DNA of 64,000 nt, taken from contig NZ_CP139957.1 of the NCBI RefSeq assembly GCF_034343125.1, positions 953,001 to 1,017,000 on the forward strand. The letters run 5' to 3'. Source of the stretch: Caldicellulosiruptor danielii (GTDB lineage: Bacteria; Bacillota; Thermoanaerobacteria; Caldicellulosiruptorales; Caldicellulosiruptoraceae). Position 1 is the first letter of the stretch, and every line of letters starts with the position of its first letter. This document shows, one piece after another, positions 28,922-36,597 of the stretch. Both the position numbers and the translations under genes were made by a program. The notes beneath the pieces are model-generated. The model worked only from the letters and a program-made list of their open reading frames with translations, had not been told where the DNA came from and did not search any database.

Positions 28922-28956
28922 GCATCAACCTTTCATGAGTGCTCATGAAGGGATGC
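28922..28956 (+). ncRNA. Leader hairpin, copy in R5
   Basis: CCTTTCATGAG (28929-28939), TG, CTCATGAAGGG (28942-28952), with one G-U pair, framed by GCATC (28922-28926) and GATGC (28952-28956). It ends 14 nt before the GGGAGGTGA ribosome binding site. Confidence 0.62.
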
Positions 28957-28984
28957 AAAATAAAAAAGCAGGGAGGTGAATACA

Positions 28985-29134
28985 ATGTGTTATATTTATA
29001 TGCCTGATTATCCAGGTTACCTAAGAAGCAGTAAAGGTTGTGCAGCATGTTCACTTTGCGCTATTTGTTTGTCTGATGGTCCAATACCTGACTTTGAGGG
29101 TTTTGCTATAGCTGGTATAGCAGGACTTTTCTAA
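28985..29134 (+). CDS. Subtilosin-A-like sactipeptide precursor
   Basis: A 49-residue peptide behind GGGAGGTGA. After a leader of about 16 residues it reads KGCAACSLCAICLSDGPIPD, then FEGFAIAGIAGLF. Subtilosin A has KGCATCSIGAACLVDGPIPD, then FEIAGATGLFGLWG. In subtilosin, Cys4, Cys7 and Cys13 link by thioethers to Phe31, Thr28 and Phe22. Here those cysteines are kept and an extra Cys sits at core position 10. Three residues (GFA) are inserted after FE, adding a Phe. The Thr acceptor is replaced by Ala or Ile and the GLWG tail is missing. The AlbA-like gene downstream supports the assignment. Confidence 0.9.
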   Translation: MCYIYMPDYPGYLRSSKGCAACSLCAICLSDGPIPDFEGFAIAGIAGLF

Positions 29135-29195
29135 TATCTTTTCTGAAATGTATAGTGCTATTGATTAAAAAGAGAAGGTTTATTTAAGTAGTTGT

Positions 29196-29220
29196 ATTAA
29201 AAGGGGCGCCCCCTTTTAAT
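29196..29220 (+). promoter_or_regulatory. Stem-loop between sactipeptide gene and maturase gene
   Basis: ATTAAAAGGGG (29196-29206), loop CGC, CCCCTTTTAAT (29210-29220): a perfect 11-bp stem with only a weak TATTATT tail. It is probably a partial terminator or stabiliser that favours precursor over enzyme. Confidence 0.75.
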
Positions 29221-29245
29221 TATTATTAAAAGAGAGGAGATCTAA

Positions 29246-30598
29246 ATGAATGATTTAGAAAGTTTATATATTTCTATTAGTGATGACTTTGAATTATTAA
29301 AATTTCCAAGTTATGGAATTTTAAGGAGAAAAGTGAATTCTAACATAAATCAAAATAACAGGATGGAATTGGGAAAAAACAGTACGGAAGGAACTGTTGA
29401 ATTAATAAATAAAGAAGCTGTAAAAGTATTAGAATTTTGTGATGGAAAAAGAAAGTTGAAAGAAATTGTTGAAATGTTTTCGTATGGAGATCATGTACGG
29501 AGAGAAAAAATAAAGCAGTTTTTGATTCAAGCGGTGAATAAAGGGCATTTGGTTTTAAAAGAAAAAAAGCGAATTATATCAGTATCTAATGTTAAAGGTA
29601 AAGATGACTATTATTTGCCAGCTCATCTTGTTATTGAGCTTACAGATGACTGTAATTTAAAATGCGTACATTGCTATCGAACTAACTCAAGGGGTAAATA
29701 CATAGACTATGACTCGTTGAAATCTTTACTACATATTCTTTCTACCGAAACAGTTTGTAGTGTGGAATTTACAGGTGGAGAACCAACGTTACATCCAAAT
29801 TTCCTGGAAATAATGGAATTTGCAGTCCAACGGTTTTGGTTGGTGGGAATACTTACCAACGCGGTTGAGCTTACAGATGAAGTTTTGGAGAAATTATCAG
29901 CTTACAGAGATCGAGTTTTTTGGAGTATAAGTCTAGATAGTCATGATGAAAATTATCATGATAGATTTCGTGGAAGAAAAGGAGCATGGATACAGACTGT
30001 AAATAACATTAAAAAAATAGTATCACAAGGGTATTTTGTAAGAATTTCAATGTGCGTAACGCATGAGAACATTCCTCATATTAAGAGCGTTGCGGAATTG
30101 TGCTCAAAAATGGGAGTGAAAGCATTTTCATATAGTCCGATACTTCCGTTCGGGAAGTCATATGACTATATTTGGCAATATAATGATATACTAAAACTTT
30201 CTGAAGAAGACAAATATGTTAGACAAAAATATGGAAATATTATTCCATATATTCAATTAAAAGAATTTAATAAGGAGCATATTAATGAAAATTGTGGAGC
30301 AGGATGGTAATCAATTGTTATAGACCCTCAGTTTTATGTACGACCATGTGTGATGGCTGATCCTAACAAAGATGTTATTGGTAAGATAGAACCATTTGCT
30401 CCTCTTTCATTTTTTGAATCACGAAAAGAAATAATAAATAAGTGGGCAAATCTTAAAAGTCCTCAAAGTGAAATTTGTGGTGAGTGCAACTTTTTAAACT
30501 TTTGCGTACCATGTCCGTTACGTGTAAGAAGACTTTTTGAGGGAGGGTTTATAGATAGAAAGAAATGTATTTGGTATAATACTGTTGATATATTTTAG
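29246..30598 (+). pseudogene. AlbA-like sactisynthase, interrupted by in-frame TAA
   Basis: Read through, this is a 450-codon frame, matching AlbA (448 residues), the enzyme that forms the subtilosin thioethers. Features in order: an N-terminal RRE-like domain (about 50-110), the radical SAM motif C136-NLK-C140-VH-C143, FTGGEP, LTNAVEL, SISLDS..E..HDRFRGRKG, and a SPASM domain with NCGAGW, VRPC, CGECNFLNFCVPC and KKC. TAA at 30308-30310 replaces the Lys codon of GAGWKSIVI, a one-base change from AAA. The C-terminal half could not supply a full SPASM domain alone, so the product is probably inactive unless the stop is read through or is an error. Confidence 0.85.
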
Positions 30599-30635
30599 CC
30601 ACAAATGGAAACGGTGATGAAAAAGGAGGATATGA

Positions 30636-31088
30636 ATGGAATATTATATATGGATGTGCTTTGGATTGGGCTTTTACGGTTATTTTAAGTTTGCTTATAC
30701 AATTTGGAAAGGAAAGAATATTATAAAAAATGTTGGTCGTAATGTTGATTCGAGCATAGATAAACTAAGATTAATTGATATTATAACGGGTATAATGGCT
30801 CTTTTAGTATCTTTTATTTATAAAGTCCAAAATTTTAATGACTCTTTATTTGTGATAATTACTCTATATGGAGTGGTTTTGATCATAAAGGGACTAAAGG
30901 GATTTTCAAAAGGATTGCAGAAGAATATTGTCTGTAGAAAAGTTTATAACTATATTGCAAATTCTTATATAATATTTTCTATCTGGTTGTTATCTAGTGT
31001 AATTGAAGCAAAAGGAATAGAAGGAGGTACAATAGCAATATTAGCACTGTACTTTGCTACCTATTATATCATTTGGAAGATAGTATAA
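30636..31088 (+). CDS. Small membrane protein of the sactipeptide cassette
   Basis: A 150-residue protein with four or five predicted membrane helices and a basic loop after the first (KFAYTIWKGKNIIKN). It lies between the maturase and the ABC ATPase, where alb clusters carry small membrane proteins (AlbB, AlbD) linked to immunity or export. No clear sequence match to them is visible. Start ATG 30636 follows AAAAAGGAGGATATGA. Confidence 0.65.
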   Translation: MEYYIWMCFGLGFYGYFKFAYTIWKGKNIIKNVGRNVDSSIDKLRLIDIITGIMALLVSFIYKVQNFNDSLFVIITLYGVVLIIKGLKGFSKGLQKNIVCRKVYNYIANSYIIFSIWLLSSVIEAKGIEGGTIAILALYFATYYIIWKIV

Positions 31089-31210
31089 CTGTAATAATTC
31101 AATTGACAGGAACTAAGTGACTATTAGTATCGAATAAAAAGCAAAAAAGAATATTGAATGTTTTAGACGGGAAGTTTTGTTTACGTAAAAAATGGGGGTT
31201 GTACTTGAGA

Positions 31211-32026
31211 ATGAAGATAATAGAAGTAAAAAATTTAAGAAAGAGCATGAATAACAAGCAAATTCTCAGAGATGTAAGTTTAAATATTTATGAAGGGGAA
31301 ATTTATAGTTTATTGGGGCCAAATGGAGCTGGTAAAACTACTACAATTTATACTTTGTTAGGGCTACTTAAAAAGGATGATGGAGAGGTAAAAATTTTTG
31401 GTGAAGAACTTTCGAAAAAACATTTCAAACAAATAGGGGTTATGTTTGAAATAGAAACTTATAATTTAGAGTGGTCTGTTATAGATAATTTGAAGCATAT
31501 GTGTTATTTGTTTGGAGTAGATGAACATAAAATATATGATTATGTTGAAATGTTAGACTTAAGAAAGGAAGACTTTTGTAAAAAATTCAAGCAACTTTCA
31601 AAAGGAACAAAGAGAAAAATTTCATTAATTGGTGCTTTAATACATGATCCTAAAATACTTATTCTGGATGAACCTACATCTGGGTTAGATCCAGAAATTC
31701 AAGTAGTTTTTAAGAAGCTGTTGCTTGATTTAAAAAAGAAAGGTAAAACTGTACTTCTTGTTTCTCACAATTTATATGAGGTACAGGAAATTAGTGATAG
31801 AATCGGATTTATAAAAAGCGGTGAAACAATTTTCGAAATACCTGTTTCAGAAAAGTTTTATTTGGTAGAAGGAGATTATCCTGAATTTCAAACCTATCGA
31901 GTGAAAAACAGCAAATTATATGTTTTTGATGAGAAAATGTTTCTAAAGATTAAACCAAAGAATTATCAGGTGACAGAAAAATTAGAAGATTTATACATTA
32001 AATTTATAGAAAAGAGGGTTGGTTAA
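31211..32026 (+). CDS. ABC transporter ATP-binding protein (AlbC position)
   Basis: About 271 residues. Walker A is LLGPNGAGKTTTI, the signature LSKGTKRKISLIG, Walker B ILILDEPTSGLD, switch LLVSHN. It belongs to the ABC-2 export/immunity group, like AlbC of the subtilosin cluster. I start it at ATG 31211; TTG 31205 fits the GGGGGTTG site equally well, and an in-frame ATG at 31154 lacks support. The permease gene follows directly. Confidence 0.87.
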   Translation: MKIIEVKNLRKSMNNKQILRDVSLNIYEGEIYSLLGPNGAGKTTTIYTLLGLLKKDDGEVKIFGEELSKKHFKQIGVMFEIETYNLEWSVIDNLKHMCYLFGVDEHKIYDYVEMLDLRKEDFCKKFKQLSKGTKRKISLIGALIHDPKILILDEPTSGLDPEIQVVFKKLLLDLKKKGKTVLLVSHNLYEVQEISDRIGFIKSGETIFEIPVSEKFYLVEGDYPEFQTYRVKNSKLYVFDEKMFLKIKPKNYQVTEKLEDLYIKFIEKRVG

Positions 32027-32683
32027 ATGTTTTTTAAAATGATAAAGTTAGAAGTCAAAAATTACATTAAAAACGCAGTTATATTATTACTAATTTTAAA
32101 CATTGCGATTTGGTATGTACTAAAAAATTTTGAACAATTTCTTAATTATTTAGAAGACAAACCTTCGATAAGCTTATTTTATACATTGTGTGTTGTAATA
32201 ACTATTTCATATTCAATTGTATTTATAACAACCATTAATTTCGATAAAGACAAGAATAGTTACGTTTATCATAGATATTTTACATCGCCTTTAAGTAATA
32301 CATTGATAATTTTATCAAAGGTTATTCCGGTTTTAATTATAAACTCAATAACCGTTTTCATATGGGTTACCTTTATTTTGTTAAAAAGTCATTTGAATAA
32401 CATTTATTTATTTCTTTTTGTTATCCTTACCGTTTTTGTGTTTTCGTTAGGATGTATATTCATAATTTATTCGGTAAGCCTCACTACGAAAAACAGTGTA
32501 TTGGTAAGTGGAATAAAATTTTCACTTGTTTTCTTATTTTCGTATATTCCTAAATTGGTATCTTCGAATAATATATCAATTCAAGTTTTAAAAACTGGAC
32601 TTGTATTGTTATGTTGGGGAGTATTTATTGTTGGTTTAGTGATACTTAAAAGGATAAATGTAGAAAAGATAATAACAAGTTAA
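32027..32683 (+). CDS. ABC-2-like permease of the sactipeptide cassette
   Basis: A 218-residue protein with six predicted helices. It begins at the ATG directly after the ATPase stop and so is coupled to it. It is short for an ABC-2 permease but has the usual layout of one N-terminal helix, a loop and five clustered helices. It is the likely partner of the 31211 ATPase for export of, or immunity to, the peptide. Confidence 0.75.
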   Translation: MFFKMIKLEVKNYIKNAVILLLILNIAIWYVLKNFEQFLNYLEDKPSISLFYTLCVVITISYSIVFITTINFDKDKNSYVYHRYFTSPLSNTLIILSKVIPVLIINSITVFIWVTFILLKSHLNNIYLFLFVILTVFVFSLGCIFIIYSVSLTTKNSVLVSGIKFSLVFLFSYIPKLVSSNNISIQVLKTGLVLLCWGVFIVGLVILKRINVEKIITS

Positions 32684-32758
32684 TTCAAACATTTGAAGAA
32701 ACTAATAAATCCGATAATAGCAAGTATCTGCTTCCAAAAAGAAGGAGGATTTTTTATT

Positions 32759-32930
32759 GTGAGAAAGCAAAAAATTGAAGAATTTAAAGATATTTGGAGT
32801 AAAAGTGTTAATGATAAAATAAAATCGTCAGAAATGACACAAAAAATTTTTCACCTGGCAATTCCAAAAATGCCTTCTGTAGTGCAGAATATGGTATGTA
32901 AAAACTACAAAAGGAGAAAACGAGGGGTTG
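32759..32930 (+). pseudogene. 5' fragment of an unidentified gene, cut by IS21 debris
   Basis: A good AAGGAGGA site precedes GTG 32759, and about 50 codons follow (KQKIEEFKDIWSKSVNDKIK...). The frame then runs into insertion-sequence sequence. The peptide has no recognisable domain. Alb clusters carry peptidase genes (AlbE, AlbF) at this place, but no zinc motif is visible in the fragment, so it stays unassigned. Confidence 0.5.
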
Positions 32931-33610
32931 CTGACAATAGCAATGTATATTACAATTCATACATTATACGAACGGTGATGCAAAAAAGCCAAATATAGCC
33001 AGAATGTTGGACATTGATAGAAAAACTGTGAGGAAAGTAATCAAAGATATTGAACAGAAGAGAATGTCAGCATCAATGGGACTGCCGGGAACAGGAAAGA
33101 CTTATCTTGCAATAGCGTTGGAATTAAAAGCTGTGTCATTGGGCTATGGGATTCTGGTTACAACAGTAAATAGGATGCTTAAAGATTTATACATTTCAAG
33201 AGCAGGTAATTCATATCAGCAGAAACTAAAAAAAATACGTCAATGTGGACTTGTTGATTTTAGATGAATTGTGACTGAGGAAACTGAATCAAAGTAGTGT
33301 AGATGATTTTTATAAGATAGTTGCGAAAAGATATGAGAAAGATTCAACTAAATAATAACAACGAATAAGGTATTTGAAGGAATGGCCGAGGATATTTTAT
33401 GATCCGGTACTGGCGACAGCAATACTTGATAGGTTTGTACATCACTGTCATTTTGTAGTTATCAAAGGAGAAAGCTATATGATGAAACAAAGAGAAGACG
33501 TGATAAAGACTATTAGTGAGGAGACCAAAAATCCATTAAATGATAGTAATCAATTTTTTACCTTCAGGCGGGGAGGAAGAATATTGTCAAAAGTGGAGAA
33601 AAAGTATTGA
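32931..33610 (+). mobile_element. IS21-family remnant (istA/istB fragments)
   Basis: An IstA N-terminus reads MYITIHTLYER, then after a frameshift GDAKKPNIARMLDIDRKTVR, the helix-turn-helix of IS21 transposases. An internal deletion joins it in frame to the IstB ATPase Walker A, GLPGTGKTYLAIALELKA. After more breaks, the IstB C-terminus appears: EWPRIFYDPVLATAILDRFV and VVIKGESYMMKQRE. None of the pieces is complete, so the element is dead. It separates cassette 5 from the decayed maturase copy. Confidence 0.82.
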
Positions 33611-33627
33611 CAATAACAAATAATAGC

Positions 33628-34215
33628 AACAACATTAATGGAAGATAACAAAAATTAAATTTTCAAGTTATATGATTTAGCTTGTGAATTAAACGTTGAT
33701 ACATATGCATTAATTCCATTACTTCCAACTGTAAGAGCTTATCCTGTAATAGATCTCCCGGTAAAAGAAAAATAGATATTTTTAGTGATATAGTTAAAAA
33801 TTTACAAATAAAAATACTTCTGCTAAACCAAGTATTATTTTACTACATGGTTTAATACCAAAAGTATTATCAACGAGAAAGTATAGGAAAGGTTATTACT
33901 GTACATTTCCAAACATAATAGGAATTGATTCTAATGGAAATGTAGCACTTTGTGATGGTTTATTAAATATAAACGTAAATATAAATGAATTAATTATTGG
34001 AAAGATTAGAGAAAAAACATAGAAGAATACTGGTACAGGAAATAAGAAATATCACTATGAATCAATTAAAAGGAGTCTGTTCAATGTGTAAATTTCTCTC
34101 TACTTGTAGAGGTGGCTATAGAGCTTATGCATATATCAAAACAGGTAGTTTTTATGTTTCAGATCCATTATGTCAAGAAATTAAAAAGCTGGTTTATTTC
34201 CTAAAGAATCTTTAA
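33628..34215 (+). pseudogene. Decayed copy of radical SAM maturase B, C-terminal part
   Basis: Nucleotide similarity to 17524-18126 begins at GCAACAACATTAATGGAAGA and continues nearly to the end of the gene, including the YCTFPNIIGIDSNGNVA and CKFLSTCRGG segments. It is broken by an AAT-TAA nonsense change, frameshifts near 33770 and 34020, and substitutions such as GGC-TAT that remove SPASM cysteines. The radical SAM half is missing. It shows that a cassette-1-like unit once lay at the right end of the array. Confidence 0.88.
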
Positions 34216-34220
34216 AAATA

Positions 34221-34240
34221 TTTTGATGAGGATAAAGCAG
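34221..34240 (+). repeat. Terminal module remnant R6
   Basis: TTTTGATGAGGATAAAGCAG matches the end of the MMPL tail (TTTGATGAGGATAAAAAGGG). It follows the decayed maturase copy just as R2 follows intact maturase B, which supports an ancient duplicate of cassette 1 plus module. Confidence 0.6.
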
Positions 34241-34263
34241 AATATTAATCTGAGTAGTGAGTA

Positions 34264-34306
34264 AAAAAAAGAATTAAGAGCTGGGTGCCATATGCGCCCC
34301 AGCTCT
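34264..34306 (-). terminator. Terminator of azoR
   Basis: AGAGCTGGG-TGC pairs with GCG-CCCCAGCTCT around CATAT. Read on the minus strand it is followed by TTAATTCTTTTTTTTT. The plus strand has ATTTTATT after it, so it may act both ways. Confidence 0.82.
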
Positions 34307-34332
34307 ATTTTATTAACGTTTGGAAAATCTAT

Positions 34333-34938
34333 CTAAAATCTTTTTGCTATCTCCTCAGCCTCTTTCAACGCATTTGAGATAATCTTTTCTACATTTTCAC
34401 CTACGATGTCAAGCCGCTGAGCTGTAATTAGCTGAAAATCCTCAACTCCCATAAATCCCAAGATTGTTTTAAGGTATCTGTGTGCCATTTCAAAGTCTGA
34501 AAATGGAGGTGTTCTGTAGTCGCCGCCTGTTGCCATGATATGAACAGCTTTTTTGCCACGAAGAAGCCCCACAGCCCCCTGTTCTGTGTATTTAAAGGTT
34601 ATTCCAGAGACTGTGATATAGTCTATATATGCCTTGAGGATTGCAGGAATGCCCAAATTCCACATAGGTGCTGCAAACACATACTTGTCAGCCTCAAGAA
34701 ACTGATAGGCATACTTTAAAATAGGATGATGCTTTGATGCCTCAGTCTTTGGAGCGAAGATATCGTTGATGTCCTCTTGAGAAAGAAAATGAATTCCTTC
34801 TTTGTAAAGGTCTAAAGTGATAATTTGGTCATTTGGATAAAATTCTTTGTAAACCTTTATAAAATGTTCCGAGATTATAAATGTTCTTGAACTTTGGTCG
34901 CTCTTTGGATTAGCCTTTATATACAGTAGCTTTGCCAT
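34333..34938 (-). CDS. azoR: FMN-dependent NADH-azoreductase / quinone reductase
   Basis: A 201-residue flavodoxin-fold enzyme of the AzoR group. It begins MAKLLYIKANPKSDQSSRT, with the FMN phosphate loop, has the flavin-binding FAAPMWNLGIPAILKAYIDYI segment in two adjoining parts, and MATGGDY. These enzymes reduce quinones and azo compounds by two-electron transfer and mainly protect against electrophiles. It has its own likely promoter 40 bp upstream and its own terminator. Confidence 0.9.
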   Translation of the reverse strand: MAKLLYIKANPKSDQSSRTFIISEHFIKVYKEFYPNDQIITLDLYKEGIHFLSQEDINDIFAPKTEASKHHPILKYAYQFLEADKYVFAAPMWNLGIPAILKAYIDYITVSGITFKYTEQGAVGLLRGKKAVHIMATGGDYRTPPFSDFEMAHRYLKTILGFMGVEDFQLITAQRLDIVGENVEKIISNALKEAEEIAKRF

Positions 34939-34976
34939 TCGAACATCTCCTTTACCAGAATAATTTCCTTGATTAT

Positions 34977-35004
34977 ATTATACCCCTGTAAATCGATTGT
35001 ATAA
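34977..35004 (-). promoter_or_regulatory. azoR promoter
   Basis: On the minus strand, TTATAC is 16 bp from TATAAT. The -10 box ends about 38 bp before the ATG, and AAAGGAGATG is the ribosome binding site. Confidence 0.5.
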
Positions 35005-35022
35005 CTATGAATTTATTTTTGA

Positions 35023-36117
35023 CTACTCAACCGAAGATTTCAAAATATCTATCATTTCATCAAGCGAGATTGTATTTCTTAAGTTTGCTATATTTTTAGA
35101 CTCAAGTGCTCTTTTTGCATAATATTCTATCCTATCACCTGGTAATTTTGGAATAGACTCTTTAACAAAAAATCTTACAAACTCAGAAAATTCATCTATG
35201 CTTTCGAAGCCCATGTTGTTTAAAACAAAGCTTACTTCTTCTTTTAAATATTTGCTTTCAAGTTTCAAAAAGCTTGAAAGTAAGATTGCATTTGCTCTTC
35301 CATGAGGGATGTCATGGTAATAAGTAAGGTTGTACCCTAAAGGATGAACAATTAAAGTACCTGTCTGTGCAATAATTATTCCCCCAATCAATGATATCCA
35401 TGCAAACTTTTCAAGGTCAGCTTCTTTTAAAGCGTTCTCTTTTAGATTACCTTTTGAACTTGCAAACAGGCTCAAGGCTTTTTTAGCGTAAGCTTCAATT
35501 ATGTGGTCTGAGGATTTTGAAAGGTAGCCTTCTATTACATGAGAAAGAGCATCAAAGAGGGTGTTTACAATAACGTTGTGGGGGAGAGTTGTGAGATATT
35601 TATAGTCGACTATAGCGATTTTAGGGAATATTAATTCTGATGCAAAACTCTTTTTATTTTCAATTGTTTTCAAGGTCAGAATAGAATATGGAGTAACCTC
35701 GCTTCCTGTACCACATGTTGTTGGAATTGCAACTATAGGTAAGCACTTTTCAAATTTTGAGTCAAAAAGGTCCTGAGCCTTTAAATTTTTTTCAGCACAC
35801 AGCACTGCCACTGCCTTTGATGAGTCAAGAGGAGACCCACCACCAATTCCAATTATAAAGTCTGGGGAAAACTCTCTTGCCAATTTTGATACTTCATCTA
35901 TTTGTTCAACAGTTGGGTTTTGAGCAATTTTGCTGTACATTGAATATTCAATTGAAAGTTCCTTTAATACAGTTGTTACATCTTCTAATGAGCCGTTCAT
36001 CAAAGAAGATGGAGATGTAACAATGAAGGCTTTCTTGCCAAGCCTGAAAAGGTCTTTGTTTTTCAAAACCCCATCTTTTTCAAATATTACCTTTGTTGGT
36101 AAGAAAAATTTGCTCAT
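35023..36117 (-). CDS. Iron-containing alcohol dehydrogenase
   Basis: A 364-residue group III, NAD(P)-dependent dehydrogenase. The nucleotide-binding loop is GIGGGSPLDSSKA, followed by PTTCGTGSEVTPYS. Metal-binding residues lie in FDALSHVIEGYL and HPLGYNLTYYHDIPHGRANA (two His). It probably interconverts an aldehyde and an alcohol to balance NADH in fermentation. The substrate cannot be told from sequence. A TATAAT box on the minus strand at 36166-36171 may belong to its promoter. Confidence 0.88.
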   Translation of the reverse strand: MSKFFLPTKVIFEKDGVLKNKDLFRLGKKAFIVTSPSSLMNGSLEDVTTVLKELSIEYSMYSKIAQNPTVEQIDEVSKLAREFSPDFIIGIGGGSPLDSSKAVAVLCAEKNLKAQDLFDSKFEKCLPIVAIPTTCGTGSEVTPYSILTLKTIENKKSFASELIFPKIAIVDYKYLTTLPHNVIVNTLFDALSHVIEGYLSKSSDHIIEAYAKKALSLFASSKGNLKENALKEADLEKFAWISLIGGIIIAQTGTLIVHPLGYNLTYYHDIPHGRANAILLSSFLKLESKYLKEEVSFVLNNMGFESIDEFSEFVRFFVKESIPKLPGDRIEYYAKRALESKNIANLRNTISLDEMIDILKSSVE

Positions 36118-36268
36118 TCTTTGAAGCCTCCTTGATAAAGTTATTGATTGTACTACTTAGAATAAATTATAGCACATAATTTCTACAGAAGATGTATAAA
36201 AACTCACCTTTGCAGGAAAGTTAATTATAGAAGAAGCTATTTGTAAAACAACAAGAGGTGATTAAGAT

Positions 36269-36439
36269 ATGTCAAGCAAAGAACAGCAAAGAGCAGTCGC
36301 AAAGCTCTGTCCAGAGTTTAACGATGGTGGTTACTCTCACAAAGGTGATATAAGCTGTGATGTCTGTATTCACTGGGACGGAAAAAGGTGCGATATAAAC
36401 TATTTTGATAATGTCCTGACCAGCATGGACCAGACATAG
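36269..36439 (+). CDS. 56-residue cysteine-containing small protein
   Basis: A short gene behind AGAGGTGATT. The peptide starts MSSKEQQRAVAKLCPEF and has four cysteines: C14, C30, C33 (a CDVC pair) and C41, in HKGDISCDVCIHWDGKRCD. The pattern CxxC plus nearby Cys suggests a small metal-binding or iron-sulfur-like site. It stands alone between the alcohol dehydrogenase and the glp operon. No function is known to me. Confidence 0.6.
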   Translation: MSSKEQQRAVAKLCPEFNDGGYSHKGDISCDVCIHWDGKRCDINYFDNVLTSMDQT

Positions 36440-36468
36440 AGTTTGTAATGGGTCTTTAAAAATTTCTG

Positions 36469-36497
36469 TTGATTTTTTAATTAAACTGTCTTAAAAT
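36469..36497 (+). promoter_or_regulatory. Promoter of the glycerol-3-phosphate dehydrogenase operon
   Basis: TTGATT (36469-36474), 17-bp spacer, TAAAAT (36492-36497). It places the start of transcription near 36504, about 95 nt before the first start codon. Confidence 0.65.
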
Positions 36498-36520
36498 AAA
36501 ACTTGGCAAGAGATGTGGAG

Positions 36521-36570
36521 AAGCCTGCAAATAGCTTCATTTAAAAAGGGGCTATTTGCAGGCTTTTTAT
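36521..36570 (+). promoter_or_regulatory. Leader terminator, likely GlpP-controlled attenuator
   Basis: AAGCCTGCAAATAGC (36521-36535) pairs perfectly with GCTATTTGCAGGCTT (36551-36565) and is followed by TTTATTT. It lies between promoter and start codon of the dehydrogenase gene, so it would stop transcription unless antiterminated. A glpP gene lies at the end of the operon; in Bacillus GlpP with glycerol-3-phosphate antiterminates such a leader. Confidence 0.78.
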
Positions 36571-36597
36571 TTACCATATTTTGAAAAGGGTGATAAT

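Larger units (their letters stand above)
28505..28980 (+). repeat. Module copy R5
   Basis: It starts with the last part of the MMPL tail (TTTGATGAGAATAAAAAAGGA), then has the terminator, spacer, promoter, leader and GGCATC hairpin, up to the GGGAGGTGA site of the sactipeptide gene. A segment at about 28860-28910 is specific to this copy. Confidence 0.85.
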
